The notes beneath the pieces are model-generated. The model was not told where the DNA came from. It did not search any database and saw nothing but the letters and a program-made list of their open reading frames with translations. A stretch of DNA of 64,000 bases from Acidobacteriota bacterium (GTDB lineage Bacteria; Acidobacteriota; Aminicenantia; Aminicenantales; Saccharicenantaceae), in the NCBI GenBank assembly GCA_028749115.1, contig JAQURD010000003.1:186001-250000 (forward strand). The letters run 5' to 3'. Every line of letters begins with the position of its first letter. The stretch's first letter is position 1. The translations under genes and the position numbers were made by a program. This document shows positions 1 to 7,631 of this stretch, piece after piece.

Positions 1-210
1 GCGAGGCCACGCCCGGATAACAATCTCTTTATTTTTTAAACCAAAAAGTTTGGTCTTTTCAGTGACTATTTCATAATCGAGATTTTCCCTGGCTATTTTA
101 AGAACATGCTCAGCCAGGCTGAGTACATCTTCAAGGCTTCTACCTGTAAATTCTTTCTTTTCAACGACTTGCTGGCCGCTTAGATGATCGCTCTTTACTT
201 CTTTTTCCAT
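1..210 (-). CDS. jag: Jag/SpoIIIJ-associated RNA-binding protein, N-terminal part
   Basis: The gene runs off the window edge, and only its first 70 codons are visible. They contain a Jag_N-type domain: a 'GRSLEDVLSLAEHVL' helix followed by a 'TEKTKLFGLKNKEIVIR' strand. In the family this domain precedes KH and R3H RNA-binding domains, which lie outside the window. The ATG at 210 lies inside the 3' end of yidC, so the genes overlap by about 50 bases. The yidC-jag order is the usual one. The family is linked to RNA binding and cell elongation; the precise role here is not determinable. Confidence 0.8.
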   Translation of the reverse strand, partial: MEKEVKSDHLSGQQVVEKKEFTGRSLEDVLSLAEHVLKIARENLDYEIVTEKTKLFGLKNKEIVIRAWPR

Positions 211-1891
211 CTTTTTCCCTCTTCTTAGCTATCATTTTATTCATAATGGCCTGCTGAGCTATTTGCAAGACATTACTGGTCAACCAATAGAGAACTAACC
301 CGGCCTGAAAATTCATGAAGAAAATAGTGAAAATGAGTGGCATCAGCAGCATGATTTTCTGCTGTGCTGGATCCGCTGTCGATGGGGTCATTTTCTGCGA
401 GATATATTGAGTAACCCCCATCAAAACAGGTGTTATATAGTAGGGATCCTTTACTGACAGATCCTTAATCCAGAAGACGAAGGGGCTATGTCTCAACTCT
501 ACTGCTACCACCAGCATGCGGAAAAAACCCCAGAAAATAGGCAACTGAATTAAGAGCGGCAGGCACCCTCCGGCTGGATTTATGCCGTGCTCTTTATAGA
601 GCTTCATCATTTCCTCGTTCATTTGCCGCCTCTGTTCCATATCCTGCTTCGCTTTTTTATATTTTGCCTGCAAGGCCTTAATCTTAGGTTGGATTTCCTG
701 CATTTTAGCCATGGATTTGGTTGAGCTATATGTCAACGGGAAAAGCAGTATCTTTATGATAAAGGTCATGATAATGATGGCCACTCCCCAGTTAGGGAAA
801 AATTTATAAATAAATTTTGTCGCCACCAGAAGAAATTCAGCTATGAACCCAAAGAAACCAAAATTGATAACCTTCTTTACTTCACGGCCATAGGCGGTTA
901 ACCGGTCGTATTCTTTCGGCCCGACATAAGCTTCCTCCGGCTGGCTAAAGGCCAGATAAAAATAAGAAGCAATCACCTTCTGGCCATCAGCCCTGGTTTC
1001 CTCCTGGTCAAGGCGAAAAGCATAAGACTGGCTTTTTAACGGGTTCAGCAGGAAAATAGCTGCAAAATAATTTTCTTCATAGGCTGACCAGCCAAGTCCG
1101 CTGTAACGCTGTGCTTCAGATAAAGGTTTTATCTTTTTTTCTATTAGTCTCTGAGGTTTATGGTTGACCAGAAAGACGGCTCCCCGGTTAGCACTGAATT
1201 TTTCTTTCATCTCCTCCGGACTCAGCGTGCCAATCCCCGGTCCCCAGAGTATGAACGGCTCTATTTGCCGGCCATTTACCTCAACCGCAAACTGAGTCTG
1301 AAAGTTAAAATTCTGCCCGTCAAAAGTTAACTGTTTCCTGATTTTTATCCTATCCCCATCGGAATACTCAAATATAAGCTCTCCTTTCTGGCCTGAAGCT
1401 AATTCCAGCCGGTCAACATTTACCCGGTAAAGACTGTCATTAGCCTTCTCCATCAAATTTTCATCATCAAGCTGTAGAGAAAATGGAAACAATCCCGCGG
1501 TGGAAGCTGTTTCTGGTACCAGATCAAGAAGCTGCCTGTCCGGGTCTTTTTTGCCTGGAATCTTTTTCAGCTGATTTTTCAGCTTCCAGCTTTTCAGCAC
1601 GCCACCCTTATTACTCCAGATGGCAGTATATAGCGGGGTATCTATAGTAACTTCCTGTTCCCGGTCAGAAGCTATAACTTCACCCATCGTGGCCGCCGGC
1701 CTGCCAGAGGACGATGTTTCAATCTGTTTTTTCTCATCTTTTTTTTCGCCCACGACCGGCATATTCTCTGCAGTTGACATCCCTGTTTCGGCCGTGACTG
1801 GGGCCTGGGGTTGGGGTTTAACAAAAATTAACTGGAAAAGGAAAATGATCAAAAACGAAAGGACAATAGCCAGGATTAGACGTTTTTCCAT
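161..1891 (-). CDS. yidC: membrane protein insertase YidC
   Basis: YidC inserts and folds inner-membrane proteins, alone or with SecYEG. The 576-residue product has an N-terminal membrane anchor (about residues 3-22), a large periplasmic domain (about 60-330) typical of Gram-negative YidC, and a C-terminal insertase core (about 345-545) with the usual five membrane segments. It ends in a very basic tail that could contact the ribosome. I start at ATG 1891 because a GAGGAG ribosome site precedes it and the protein then opens with MEKRLILAIV. An upstream in-frame start at 1930 would run into yidD. The gene lies in the conserved rpmH-rnpA-yidD-yidC-jag cluster. Confidence 0.96.
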   Translation of the reverse strand: MEKRLILAIVLSFLIIFLFQLIFVKPQPQAPVTAETGMSTAENMPVVGEKKDEKKQIETSSSGRPAATMGEVIASDREQEVTIDTPLYTAIWSNKGGVLKSWKLKNQLKKIPGKKDPDRQLLDLVPETASTAGLFPFSLQLDDENLMEKANDSLYRVNVDRLELASGQKGELIFEYSDGDRIKIRKQLTFDGQNFNFQTQFAVEVNGRQIEPFILWGPGIGTLSPEEMKEKFSANRGAVFLVNHKPQRLIEKKIKPLSEAQRYSGLGWSAYEENYFAAIFLLNPLKSQSYAFRLDQEETRADGQKVIASYFYLAFSQPEEAYVGPKEYDRLTAYGREVKKVINFGFFGFIAEFLLVATKFIYKFFPNWGVAIIIMTFIIKILLFPLTYSSTKSMAKMQEIQPKIKALQAKYKKAKQDMEQRRQMNEEMMKLYKEHGINPAGGCLPLLIQLPIFWGFFRMLVVAVELRHSPFVFWIKDLSVKDPYYITPVLMGVTQYISQKMTPSTADPAQQKIMLLMPLIFTIFFMNFQAGLVLYWLTSNVLQIAQQAIMNKMIAKKREKDGKRSKERSSKRPASR

Positions 1892-1901
1892 GTTCTCCTC
1901 G

Positions 1902-2111
1902 TTACGGAACGGGATCAATCCCTCCCTCATGAAATGGATGGCATCTCAGGATTCTTTTTCCGCCCAGCCAGCTGCCCTTAATCAGTCCATATCTCTTTAT
2001 CGCCTGATAGGTATAATCAGAACAGCTTGGATAATACCGGCAGTGACGGCCAAGAAGGGGCGAAATCAGAAGCTGGTAAAGCCGAATCAGCCCTAAGGCA
2101 ATATATCTCAA
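1902..2111 (-). CDS. yidD: membrane protein insertion efficiency factor YidD
   Basis: This 69-residue protein has the family pattern: an amphipathic N-terminus ([20 protein letters not shown]) followed by the cysteine-bearing [19 protein letters not shown] core and an [12 protein letters not shown] ending. YidD sits at the inner membrane and assists YidC-dependent insertion. It lies between rnpA and yidC, separated from yidC by only about 10 bases, and is surely cotranscribed with them. Confidence 0.95.
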   Translation of the reverse strand: MRYIALGLIRLYQLLISPLLGRHCRYYPSCSDYTYQAIKRYGLIKGSWLGGKRILRCHPFHEGGIDPVP

Positions 2112-2135
2112 TAATTACTCCGTCTCTTTCAAAAC

Positions 2136-2477
2136 TTAAGAGGCCAGCCGGCTAATCATTGACCTATACTCTTCCGACATTCTGTCCCAGTCGAGCTGTC
2201 TAATTTCCGGCCTGGCTATAAATACCAGGTCATAGTGCCCGCTGAGTAAAGACTGGTTTCTCCTGAATAACTCTCTAAATCTTCTCTTAATCCTGTTTCT
2301 AACCGCTGCCTGGCCAACCTTCTTACTGACCACCACTCCCAGCCTGGAATAATTCAGTTCGTTTGGCTGGAAAACCAGATGAAAAAACCTGCCTTTAAGC
2401 CGGCGACCCTTCCTGTATATATTTATAAAATCTTTCTTGCTTCTTATTCTCTCAACCGGTCTAAGACGCTCATTCAT
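2136..2477 (-). CDS. rnpA: ribonuclease P protein component
   Basis: RnpA is the protein subunit of RNase P, which matures the 5' ends of tRNAs. The 113-residue product carries the signature VSKKVGQAAVRNRIKRRFRE (RNR motif), plus the N-terminal LRPVERIRSKKDF segment that is typical of the family. The ATG at 2477 shares a base with the TGA stop of rpmH, indicating translational coupling. A TTG one codon earlier is possible but less likely. The RNase P RNA gene is not in this window. Confidence 0.95.
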   Translation of the reverse strand: MNERLRPVERIRSKKDFINIYRKGRRLKGRFFHLVFQPNELNYSRLGVVVSKKVGQAAVRNRIKRRFRELFRRNQSLLSGHYDLVFIARPEIRQLDWDRMSEEYRSMISRLAS

Positions 2478-2611
2478 CAAGCGGAAAGTCTTTTTCTCCC
2501 CTTGGCTCGCCTGCTCTTGATCACTTTCTGGCCACCAGGGCTACTCATTCTAACCAGAAATCCATGGGTTTTTTTTCTCCGGCGGTTATTCGGCTGAAAT
2601 GTTCTCTTCAT
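2477..2611 (-). CDS. rpmH: 50S ribosomal protein L34
   Basis: This is a 44-residue, strongly basic protein opening [19 protein letters not shown] and ending in a GRKRLSA tail, an almost canonical L34. It was found by translating the minus strand upstream of rnpA, since it is short. Its stop overlaps the rnpA start. A promoter lies about 40 nt upstream, back-to-back with the carD promoter. In many bacteria rpmH is adjacent to dnaA; here dnaA is about 37 kb away. Confidence 0.97.
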   Translation of the reverse strand: MKRTFQPNNRRRKKTHGFLVRMSSPGGQKVIKSRRAKGRKRLSA

Positions 2612-2648
2612 ATCCAACGCTCACTTTTTCTATTAGATTTAAGCTTGT

Positions 2649-2678
2649 ATCTTAAACGAAGATAAGCAGTTCTGTCAA
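2649..2678 (-). promoter_or_regulatory. sigma70-type promoter for rpmH operon
   Basis: On the minus strand, TTGACA (2673-2678) and TAAGAT (2649-2654) are separated by 18 bases. The expected start of transcription is near 2642, giving a leader of about 30 nt before the rpmH ATG. No strong Shine-Dalgarno site is seen. Confidence 0.65.
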
Positions 2679-2693
2679 GTGCACTATGGTTGT

Positions 2694-2722
2694 TTGACTA
2701 AAAATAAGAGGTAAACTATAAT
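2694..2722 (+). promoter_or_regulatory. sigma70-type promoter for carD, leaderless geometry
   Basis: TTGACT (2694-2699), a 17-base spacer and a perfect TATAAT (2717-2722) are present. Only seven bases separate the -10 box from the carD ATG at 2730, so transcription should start at or next to the A of the start codon. No ribosome-binding site fits in between. Confidence 0.8.
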
Positions 2723-2729
2723 TTAACTA

Positions 2730-3248
2730 ATGGATTTATTAAAGGTTGGCGATAAGATAATCTATCCTGCTCAGGGCCTCGGAATAATCGAGGAGATCTC
2801 AGAAGAAACCTTTGACGGACAATCCAGCCGTATCCTTCATATTCGTCTGGCAGATACCAATACCCTGGTTGTCATTCCCAGCAGTTCAGCTTCTGAAATT
2901 GGCTTGAGGAGACCTATATCTCAGAAGCAGGTTAACAGATTTTTCCAATTTTTCAAAGCTTGTCCGGTTGATATCAGCACCGACTGGAAAGATCGCTATA
3001 AGGAAAACTTCGATCTGATGAAATCAGGTCAGCTTAAAGACCTTGCCATTGTCTACAAAACACTTTATTTGTTGAGCCGGGCCAAACCGCTGTCTTTCCG
3101 GGAAAAGAAGATGCTTGAAAAGGCTCGCGTGCTGATAGTAAGCGAACTGTCGGCTTCTTCCTTAAGCTGCCCGAAAAAAATAAGCCAGAGACTTGATCAT
3201 ATCCTGGCTGACAACTTGAAAGAGTTAAAATCAGGCCGGGAATTTTGA
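2730..3248 (+). CDS. CarD/CdnL-family transcription regulator
   Basis: The 172-residue protein opens with a CarD RNA-polymerase-interacting domain (about residues 4-62, VGDKIIYPAQGLGIIEEI), followed by a helical C-terminal half (about 75-165). CarD proteins bind the RNA polymerase beta subunit and stabilise open complexes, especially at rRNA promoters. The gene heads a plus-strand unit with the CNNM transporter gene 10 bases downstream and smpB after it. Its promoter geometry implies a leaderless transcript. Confidence 0.9.
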   Translation: MDLLKVGDKIIYPAQGLGIIEEISEETFDGQSSRILHIRLADTNTLVVIPSSSASEIGLRRPISQKQVNRFFQFFKACPVDISTDWKDRYKENFDLMKSGQLKDLAIVYKTLYLLSRAKPLSFREKKMLEKARVLIVSELSASSLSCPKKISQRLDHILADNLKELKSGREF

Positions 3249-3258
3249 ACTTTCCCAG

Positions 3259-4542
3259 ATGATAATCAGTCTAGGTATTTTCTTTTTGTTTTTGGCTTTA
3301 AGCGCCTTTTTTTCATCTTCTGAGACAGCCTTTATTTCTGTTAATCCCTACACCCTTGAATATTTAGAGAAAAAAGGATCAAAAAGGGCCTGTATTATTA
3401 GAAAAGCTCTGGGCCAGTTAAGTGATCTTCTTTCGACTATCCTGATTGGCAATACCCTGGTCAACGTAGCCGCCTCTTCCGTCGCCACTTCTATCTTTGT
3501 TAACTTCTATCCTGACCAGAATAAGGCTATCCTGCTGGCCACGCTAACCACAACCATTCTTATTCTGATCACAGGTGAGATCAGCCCGAAAATTATTGCA
3601 GCTCACCGGCCAGTTAAAGTTGCCTCATTCTTCATTTACCCCCTAAGATTTTTCTACATCCTGCTTTACCCCGTTAGCCGGCTTTTTTCCTATATACCGC
3701 GGCTGCTGCTCAGACAGGAAGAAAGAGCAGGGACGATTTTTTCACACCGGTTAAGTGAAGACGAAATAAAGATAGTCATCAGTTCAGGAGCAGCCGGGCT
3801 ATCCAAGCTTAAAAAGAAAATGTTGTCTGGCATCATGGATCTAAGCCTCAGACCAGTCAAAGAAATAATGATTCCCAGGACTCAGGTCAGGGCTCTTTCT
3901 TTAGACTCTTCTCTGACAGAAGTGTTAAAGACTGTTCAGGCCTCTGGCTTCTCCCGCTATCCAGTTTACGATCAGACTATTGATAATGTTGTTGGCCTCT
4001 TTCATGCCAAAGACATTCTGCCCAGCCTTAATAATCAGAAGGAATTCAAGCTTCAGGCTTATATCAGAAAGCCGCTTTTTGTGCCTGAATTAGCCAGCAT
4101 TGAAAAGGTTTTGCTTCAGATGCAGGAGAAAGCTGTTCATTTAGCTTTTCTGGTTGATGAGTTCGGCAGTTTCGAAGGTATTGTCTCACTTGAGGATATC
4201 ATGGAAGAAATTGTTGGCGATATTCGTGATGAATATGACCAGAAAGCTGAAAACTGGTATCATAAGATAAGCGAAAAAGAATATCTCATCCAGGGCCTGG
4301 TCTCGGTTAAAGAGATAAATGAGCGGCTGGACCTGGAGATCCCGGAGAAAAAGGATTACACAACTCTGGCTGGTTTTTTTCTTTATAATTATGGGCACCT
4401 GCCAGATGAAAATTCCTCAATCATTATTAATAACCTCGAATTTACAGTGGTTAAAATGAATAAGCGGCGGATCTCACTCATCCGCATTAAAAAACTCCAG
4501 CCGGCAGCTCGTGAGGGAAGTAATGAAAATACTGGCCACTAA
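3259..4542 (+). CDS. CNNM/CBS-domain transporter (CorC/HlyC-like)
   Basis: The 427-residue inner-membrane protein has a CNNM (DUF21) domain with several membrane segments (about 1-180, including SAFFSSSETAF), a CBS pair (about 200-315; IPRTQVRALS and LVDEFGSFEGIVSLEDIMEE) and a C-terminal CorC_HlyC-type domain (about 330-410). Relatives are implicated in Mg2+/Co2+ or Na+-coupled export; the substrate here is unproven. The 3' end overlaps smpB by about 20 bases. Confidence 0.88.
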   Translation: MIISLGIFFLFLALSAFFSSSETAFISVNPYTLEYLEKKGSKRACIIRKALGQLSDLLSTILIGNTLVNVAASSVATSIFVNFYPDQNKAILLATLTTTILILITGEISPKIIAAHRPVKVASFFIYPLRFFYILLYPVSRLFSYIPRLLLRQEERAGTIFSHRLSEDEIKIVISSGAAGLSKLKKKMLSGIMDLSLRPVKEIMIPRTQVRALSLDSSLTEVLKTVQASGFSRYPVYDQTIDNVVGLFHAKDILPSLNNQKEFKLQAYIRKPLFVPELASIEKVLLQMQEKAVHLAFLVDEFGSFEGIVSLEDIMEEIVGDIRDEYDQKAENWYHKISEKEYLIQGLVSVKEINERLDLEIPEKKDYTTLAGFFLYNYGHLPDENSSIIINNLEFTVVKMNKRRISLIRIKKLQPAAREGSNENTGH

Positions 4543-4975
4543 CAAAAATGCCTATCATGATTACGAAATAATTGAGACGCTGGAAGCAGGGCTGGCCCTG
4601 ACTGGCAGCGAGGTCAAATCCGTCAGAGAAGGCAGAATCAGTTTAAAAGAAAGTTATGCTGATTTCAGCCGGGGCGAACTCTATCTTTTTGATAGCAATA
4701 TCAGTCCTTATTATGCGGCCAGCATTTTTAACCATGAGCCGCGGCGTCCCCGAAAACTTCTCCTCCATAAGAGAGAACTGAAAAGGCTGGCCGGTAAAGT
4801 TCAAGAAAAAGGGTTGACCCTGGTTCCCACAAAGCTCTACCTGAACGATCGTGGACTGGTCAAAATAGAACTGGCTTTAGCCAGAGGTAAGAAAACCTAT
4901 GAAAAAAGAGAAGCTATTAAAAAAAGAGATGTAGAAAGAGAAATCAGATCCGAGATGAAAAAACGCTGGCACTAA
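4523..4975 (+). CDS. smpB: SsrA-binding protein SmpB
   Basis: SmpB delivers tmRNA to stalled ribosomes in trans-translation. The 150-residue product shows the family's ATNKNAYHDYEIIETLEAGL opening, the GSEVKSVREG core and a basic tail ending KKRWH. I prefer ATG 4523, which has GAGGGAAG just upstream, over the GTG at 4511. The gene overlaps the end of the transporter gene and converges on pdxA. The tmRNA gene itself was not found in the window. Confidence 0.95.
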   Translation: MKILATNKNAYHDYEIIETLEAGLALTGSEVKSVREGRISLKESYADFSRGELYLFDSNISPYYAASIFNHEPRRPRKLLLHKRELKRLAGKVQEKGLTLVPTKLYLNDRGLVKIELALARGKKTYEKREAIKKRDVEREIRSEMKKRWH

Positions 4976-4983
4976 AAGCAGCG
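4958..4983 (-). terminator. possible intrinsic terminator of the pdxA unit
   Basis: On the minus strand a CGCTG/CAGCG stem (4964-4968 with 4979-4983) with a 10-base loop is followed by six T (complement of A-run 4958-4963). It lies about 17 bases past the pdxA stop and inside the convergent smpB end. The stem is short, so this is only moderately supported. Confidence 0.45.
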
Positions 4984-4999
4984 GCTGACCACTGGCTTT

Positions 5000-5968
5000 C
5001 TAATGTTTTTTCTGACCAGCTGTCCAGGCCAGCCAGATAGCCTGCTTCAGACTCCGGGGATCAGCCAATCCCTGACCAGCTAAATCAAAGGCTGTTCCGT
5101 GGTCTGGCGAGGTGCGGACAAAAGGCAAACCGAGAGTCAGATTAACTCCACCTGCAAATGACAGCAGTTTAAAAGCAATTAAACCCTGATCATGATAAAG
5201 GCTAACCAGGAGCCTTTCCGGGTGATCCAGAACTTGAAGAAAAATTGTATCAGGAGGGAGTGGCCCCTTAATCTCCAGGCCATTCTTCTTAAGCTCCAGC
5301 AAAGCTGGAATTATTTCTGATTGTTCTTCCTGACCGATGAGGCCGTTCTCGCCCGCATGAGGATTAAGGCCAGAAATGAATATCTCTTCCAAGCCAGTAT
5401 TTGCTTCTCTGATGGCCCGGCCGAGATTTTTAAAAAATTTAACCAGGTTATCTTTTTTAACCCTGTCTATTGCCTCTCGCAGCGGGAGGTGATGGGTGAA
5501 AAGAGCCAGGCGCAAACGATCTGACCAGAAACTCATGATAGCCTCTGGATAAAAACTTTCCAGGTACTCAGTATGACCTCTAAAAGCCAGACCGGCTTTC
5601 CCCCAGGCCATTTTCGAAATGGGGGCGGTAACGATGGCTTGAAGTTCTCCCCTTCGGGCAGCATTAACTGCGGCTTCAAAAAATGAAAAGGAAGCCAGCC
5701 CATTCTCTGCTACCGGCTGACCGATGGTCACTGTTTTTAGAGGTGCCCCTGTTTCTCTTAAAGAGACTTGCCGCCCGGTAAGAATTAAGTCTGGCCATTT
5801 AGCTTCCAGCTTGAGTTTCTTTGCCCAGAAGTCAAGGATAGTCTCCTGCCCATAAATTAGAAATTCAGCTGGTGGAAGATCTGGCGACTCAAATAAAAGT
5901 TTTAGAATAAGCTCTGGCCCAATTCCTCCGGGATCTCCCAGAGTCAGACCAATTTTAAATGAAGTCAT
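5000..5968 (-). CDS. pdxA: 4-hydroxythreonine-4-phosphate dehydrogenase PdxA
   Basis: PdxA catalyses an NAD-dependent oxidation in the DXP-dependent pyridoxal 5'-phosphate pathway, or acts as a related dehydrogenase (PdxA2-type) on sugar-acid phosphates. The 322-residue protein has the TLGDPGGIGPEL opening, metal-ligand histidines in RGHTEYLES and SLYHDQGLIAFKLL, and the family's RTSPDHGTAFDLAG ending. Its ATG overlaps the stop of the upstream Hfq-like gene by four bases (ATGA), so translation is probably coupled. No other vitamin B6 gene is visible in this window. Confidence 0.92.
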   Translation of the reverse strand: MTSFKIGLTLGDPGGIGPELILKLLFESPDLPPAEFLIYGQETILDFWAKKLKLEAKWPDLILTGRQVSLRETGAPLKTVTIGQPVAENGLASFSFFEAAVNAARRGELQAIVTAPISKMAWGKAGLAFRGHTEYLESFYPEAIMSFWSDRLRLALFTHHLPLREAIDRVKKDNLVKFFKNLGRAIREANTGLEEIFISGLNPHAGENGLIGQEEQSEIIPALLELKKNGLEIKGPLPPDTIFLQVLDHPERLLVSLYHDQGLIAFKLLSFAGGVNLTLGLPFVRTSPDHGTAFDLAGQGLADPRSLKQAIWLAWTAGQKKH

Positions 5969-6339
5969 TTATTTTTTCTGGTTTCTGGATTCTCAGGCCT
6001 GTCTTTCGACTCTTTTTCAGGCTCTGGCTCTGAACCGGTTTCCAGCTTGAAGAGGTATTTTACCTGGCGTTTATAGATAAGAAGATTGGGTGCCTCCAGG
6101 CGGTTCAATTTAAAGCAATTCCGGTCGTACCACTCAATATAGCCTTCAACCTGCTCACCATCAGCCAGTACTACCGCCATCAGCGTCTTTTTATTCATCT
6201 GCTTTAGAAAGTAATAATTCTCTGCATGGGTATCAGTCAGCGGTGGCATTTTCTTTTTGGCTGCCTCGGCTTCTCTAACTTCCCTGTTCATTTTTTCTTT
6301 GACTTCAGAAAGATTAGGCCGCATCAGTCTTCTTTGCAT
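5965..6339 (-). CDS. divergent Hfq-like/LSm-domain protein
   Basis: The 124-residue protein has a charged N-terminal extension, an Sm-like core (about residues 35-97) and a disordered acidic/basic tail. The core reads like Hfq: a helix (AENYYFLKQM), an Sm1-like segment (TLMAVVLADGEQVEGYIEWY) and an Sm2-like segment (LLIYKRQVKYL), which resembles the YKHAIS motif of Hfq but has Arg for His. The ATG at 6339 follows GAGGGATCA. It is coupled to pdxA. RNA binding is inferred from this weak resemblance only. Confidence 0.6.
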   Translation of the reverse strand: MQRRLMRPNLSEVKEKMNREVREAEAAKKKMPPLTDTHAENYYFLKQMNKKTLMAVVLADGEQVEGYIEWYDRNCFKLNRLEAPNLLIYKRQVKYLFKLETGSEPEPEKESKDRPENPETRKNK

Positions 6340-6381
6340 TGATCCCTCACTTAAAGTAGATAAGGAAAATTTATTATTTAG

Positions 6382-6410
6382 ATGCTAACATTAAAGAAAT
6401 TAATTTGCAA
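6382..6410 (-). promoter_or_regulatory. candidate promoter for the Hfq-like/pdxA unit
   Basis: On the minus strand TTGCAA (6405-6410) and TAGCAT (6382-6387) are 17 bases apart, about 43 bases upstream of the ATG. The -10 is imperfect. Confidence 0.45.
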
Positions 6411-6459
6411 TAAAAAATTTACTCTCGCCGGGGTTAAACGTCCAGAAACTAAAATATTT

Positions 6460-6488
6460 TTGACTTATTCATAAGGAAAGTCTAAATT
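6460..6488 (+). promoter_or_regulatory. candidate promoter for the decayed metal-efflux unit
   Basis: TTGACT (6460-6465) and TAAATT (6483-6488) have a 17-base spacer. Transcription would start near 6495, about 38 bases before the small ORF at 6533. Confidence 0.5.
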
Positions 6489-6532
6489 TTTTCATGTAAG
6501 CCAGCTTCACGACCTGGATATTTCTCTTCTTT

Positions 6533-6760
6533 ATGATGCTGGCCGCTTTTTCTTTAAGTCATATCATTGTGCATGATTTTTTCTGCCATGAAGAGTTTTA
6601 TCATCTGTTAAGCCCGATTCACCAGGCTTTTAACCAGCCAGTTTTTAGCTGGTTTGATGTAGTTCAGCCAGCTGGCGGCGGGCTGGAGACGATTTATTTA
6701 GAACAGAGTGATCTTCTACCGACTGGCTTCGTTCCCGCCATTTTCCACCCACCGGACTAA
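6533..6760 (+). CDS. small His-rich hypothetical protein
   Basis: I do not recognise this 75-residue product. It opens with a short hydrophobic stretch (MMLAAFSLSHIIV) followed by a His/Cys/Glu-rich segment (VHDFFCHEEFYHLLSPIH) that looks capable of binding metal. It sits behind a promoter and just ahead of the CzcC-CzcA chimera. Small metal-binding proteins often begin such efflux operons, so it may be the surviving first gene. No convincing ribosome site precedes the ATG. It could also be non-coding. Confidence 0.4.
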   Translation: MMLAAFSLSHIIVHDFFCHEEFYHLLSPIHQAFNQPVFSWFDVVQPAGGGLETIYLEQSDLLPTGFVPAIFHPPD

Positions 6761-6805
6761 ATCTTTTTTCCCTTTTTCTTCCATAACTTGCCGGTGGTGG
6801 TATCT

Positions 6806-7582
6806 ATGCCTTTCATAATTATGTCCTTATCTGTGTTCTTCTCCTGGCCCCAGGCCGCTATCATCGAACAAGTGAATCTCAGTCTGGAGGAAGCGGTAGC
6901 TGTGGCCTTTGACCATCAGCCAGAATTAGAACTTTTAGAAGAGGAGACCAAGAGCGCCAGGGCTTTAACCATGATTGATTCAGCCTGGCCGTCAGCTGAA
7001 GTAGAAGTGCCGATTGAAGGTTTAGGTTTTACCGAGCTGGTCAGGCAAAATGGCCCAGAATACAGCCCCGGCCTGACTCAGCTTCTGCCTTTTCCAGGCA
7101 AATTGAGTCTTAAATCAGATATAAGGGAGACATATCAACAGGAAGCCAGCCTCCGGCTTGAACAGAAGAAATTATTGCCGGCCGCTCAGGCCAAAAAAGC
7201 TTATTTGAAACGCCTCCTGAGTCAGCAACTTGTTTATTTTCTTGCCCAGAGCCTCGAAACTCTGTCTGATGTCCAGCAAAATGCTCTGGCTCATTACTCG
7301 CTCGCAGCTATGCCTTATAGTGAAGTCCTCCGTATAAAAATTGATATGTCCTTTGCCCAGGGAAGGCTCAGGCCGGTTTTGATGACGGCCCCCATTGCTG
7401 TTCTCGGCTTAGTCCCTCTGATTTTCGCCCAGGGCCCGGGAGCAGAGGTGCAACGGCCATTAGCCATTGTAGTCATCGGTGGACTGCTTAACTTTACTAC
7501 CCTGACCATGCTGGTTCTGCCAGTCTTCTATCAATGGATGATAAGAAAAAAGGCAATAAAAAAGAGCCGGCCGGATCAATAA
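6806..7582 (+). pseudogene. in-frame chimera of CzcC-type outer-membrane factor and CzcA-type RND pump
   Basis: The 258-codon ORF starts with a signal peptide and the N-terminal half of a CzcC/CusC-like outer-membrane factor (LSLEEAVAVAFDHQPELELL; then TQLLPFPGKLSLKSDI). From about codon 186 it switches without frameshift to the last 65 or so residues of a heavy-metal RND pump (GRLRPVLMTAPIAVLGLVPL, GAEVQRPLAIVVIGG, VLPVFYQW). Intact CzcC is about 420 and CzcA about 1040 residues, so the rest of czcC, the adaptor and most of czcA appear lost in one deletion near 7340-7362. I start at ATG 6806 (upstream GGTGG). The product is unlikely to function. Confidence 0.85.
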
Positions 7583-7601
7583 CCTCTGATCCGGCCAGCT
7601 C
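7558..7601 (-). terminator. strong intrinsic terminator of the tolC operon
   Basis: Read on the minus strand, a 10-bp stem (GGCCGGATCA/TGATCCGGCC, 7569-7578 with 7587-7596) is extended past one mismatch by GAGC/GCTC, and is followed by six T. The loop is 8 bases. It lies 31 bases past the tolC stop and overlaps the last codons of the convergent chimera. Confidence 0.92.
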
Positions 7602-7631
7602 CATATCAGAGAATTTACAGGTGGCATGGAC

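Noticed and set aside
1620-2096. Plus-strand ORF opposite yidC/yidD
   Set aside because: It is antisense to two well-supported genes and has no family features; a shadow frame.
4976-6600. tmRNA (ssrA) near smpB
   Set aside because: No tRNA-Ala-like ends or tag ORF were seen in the neighbouring gaps.
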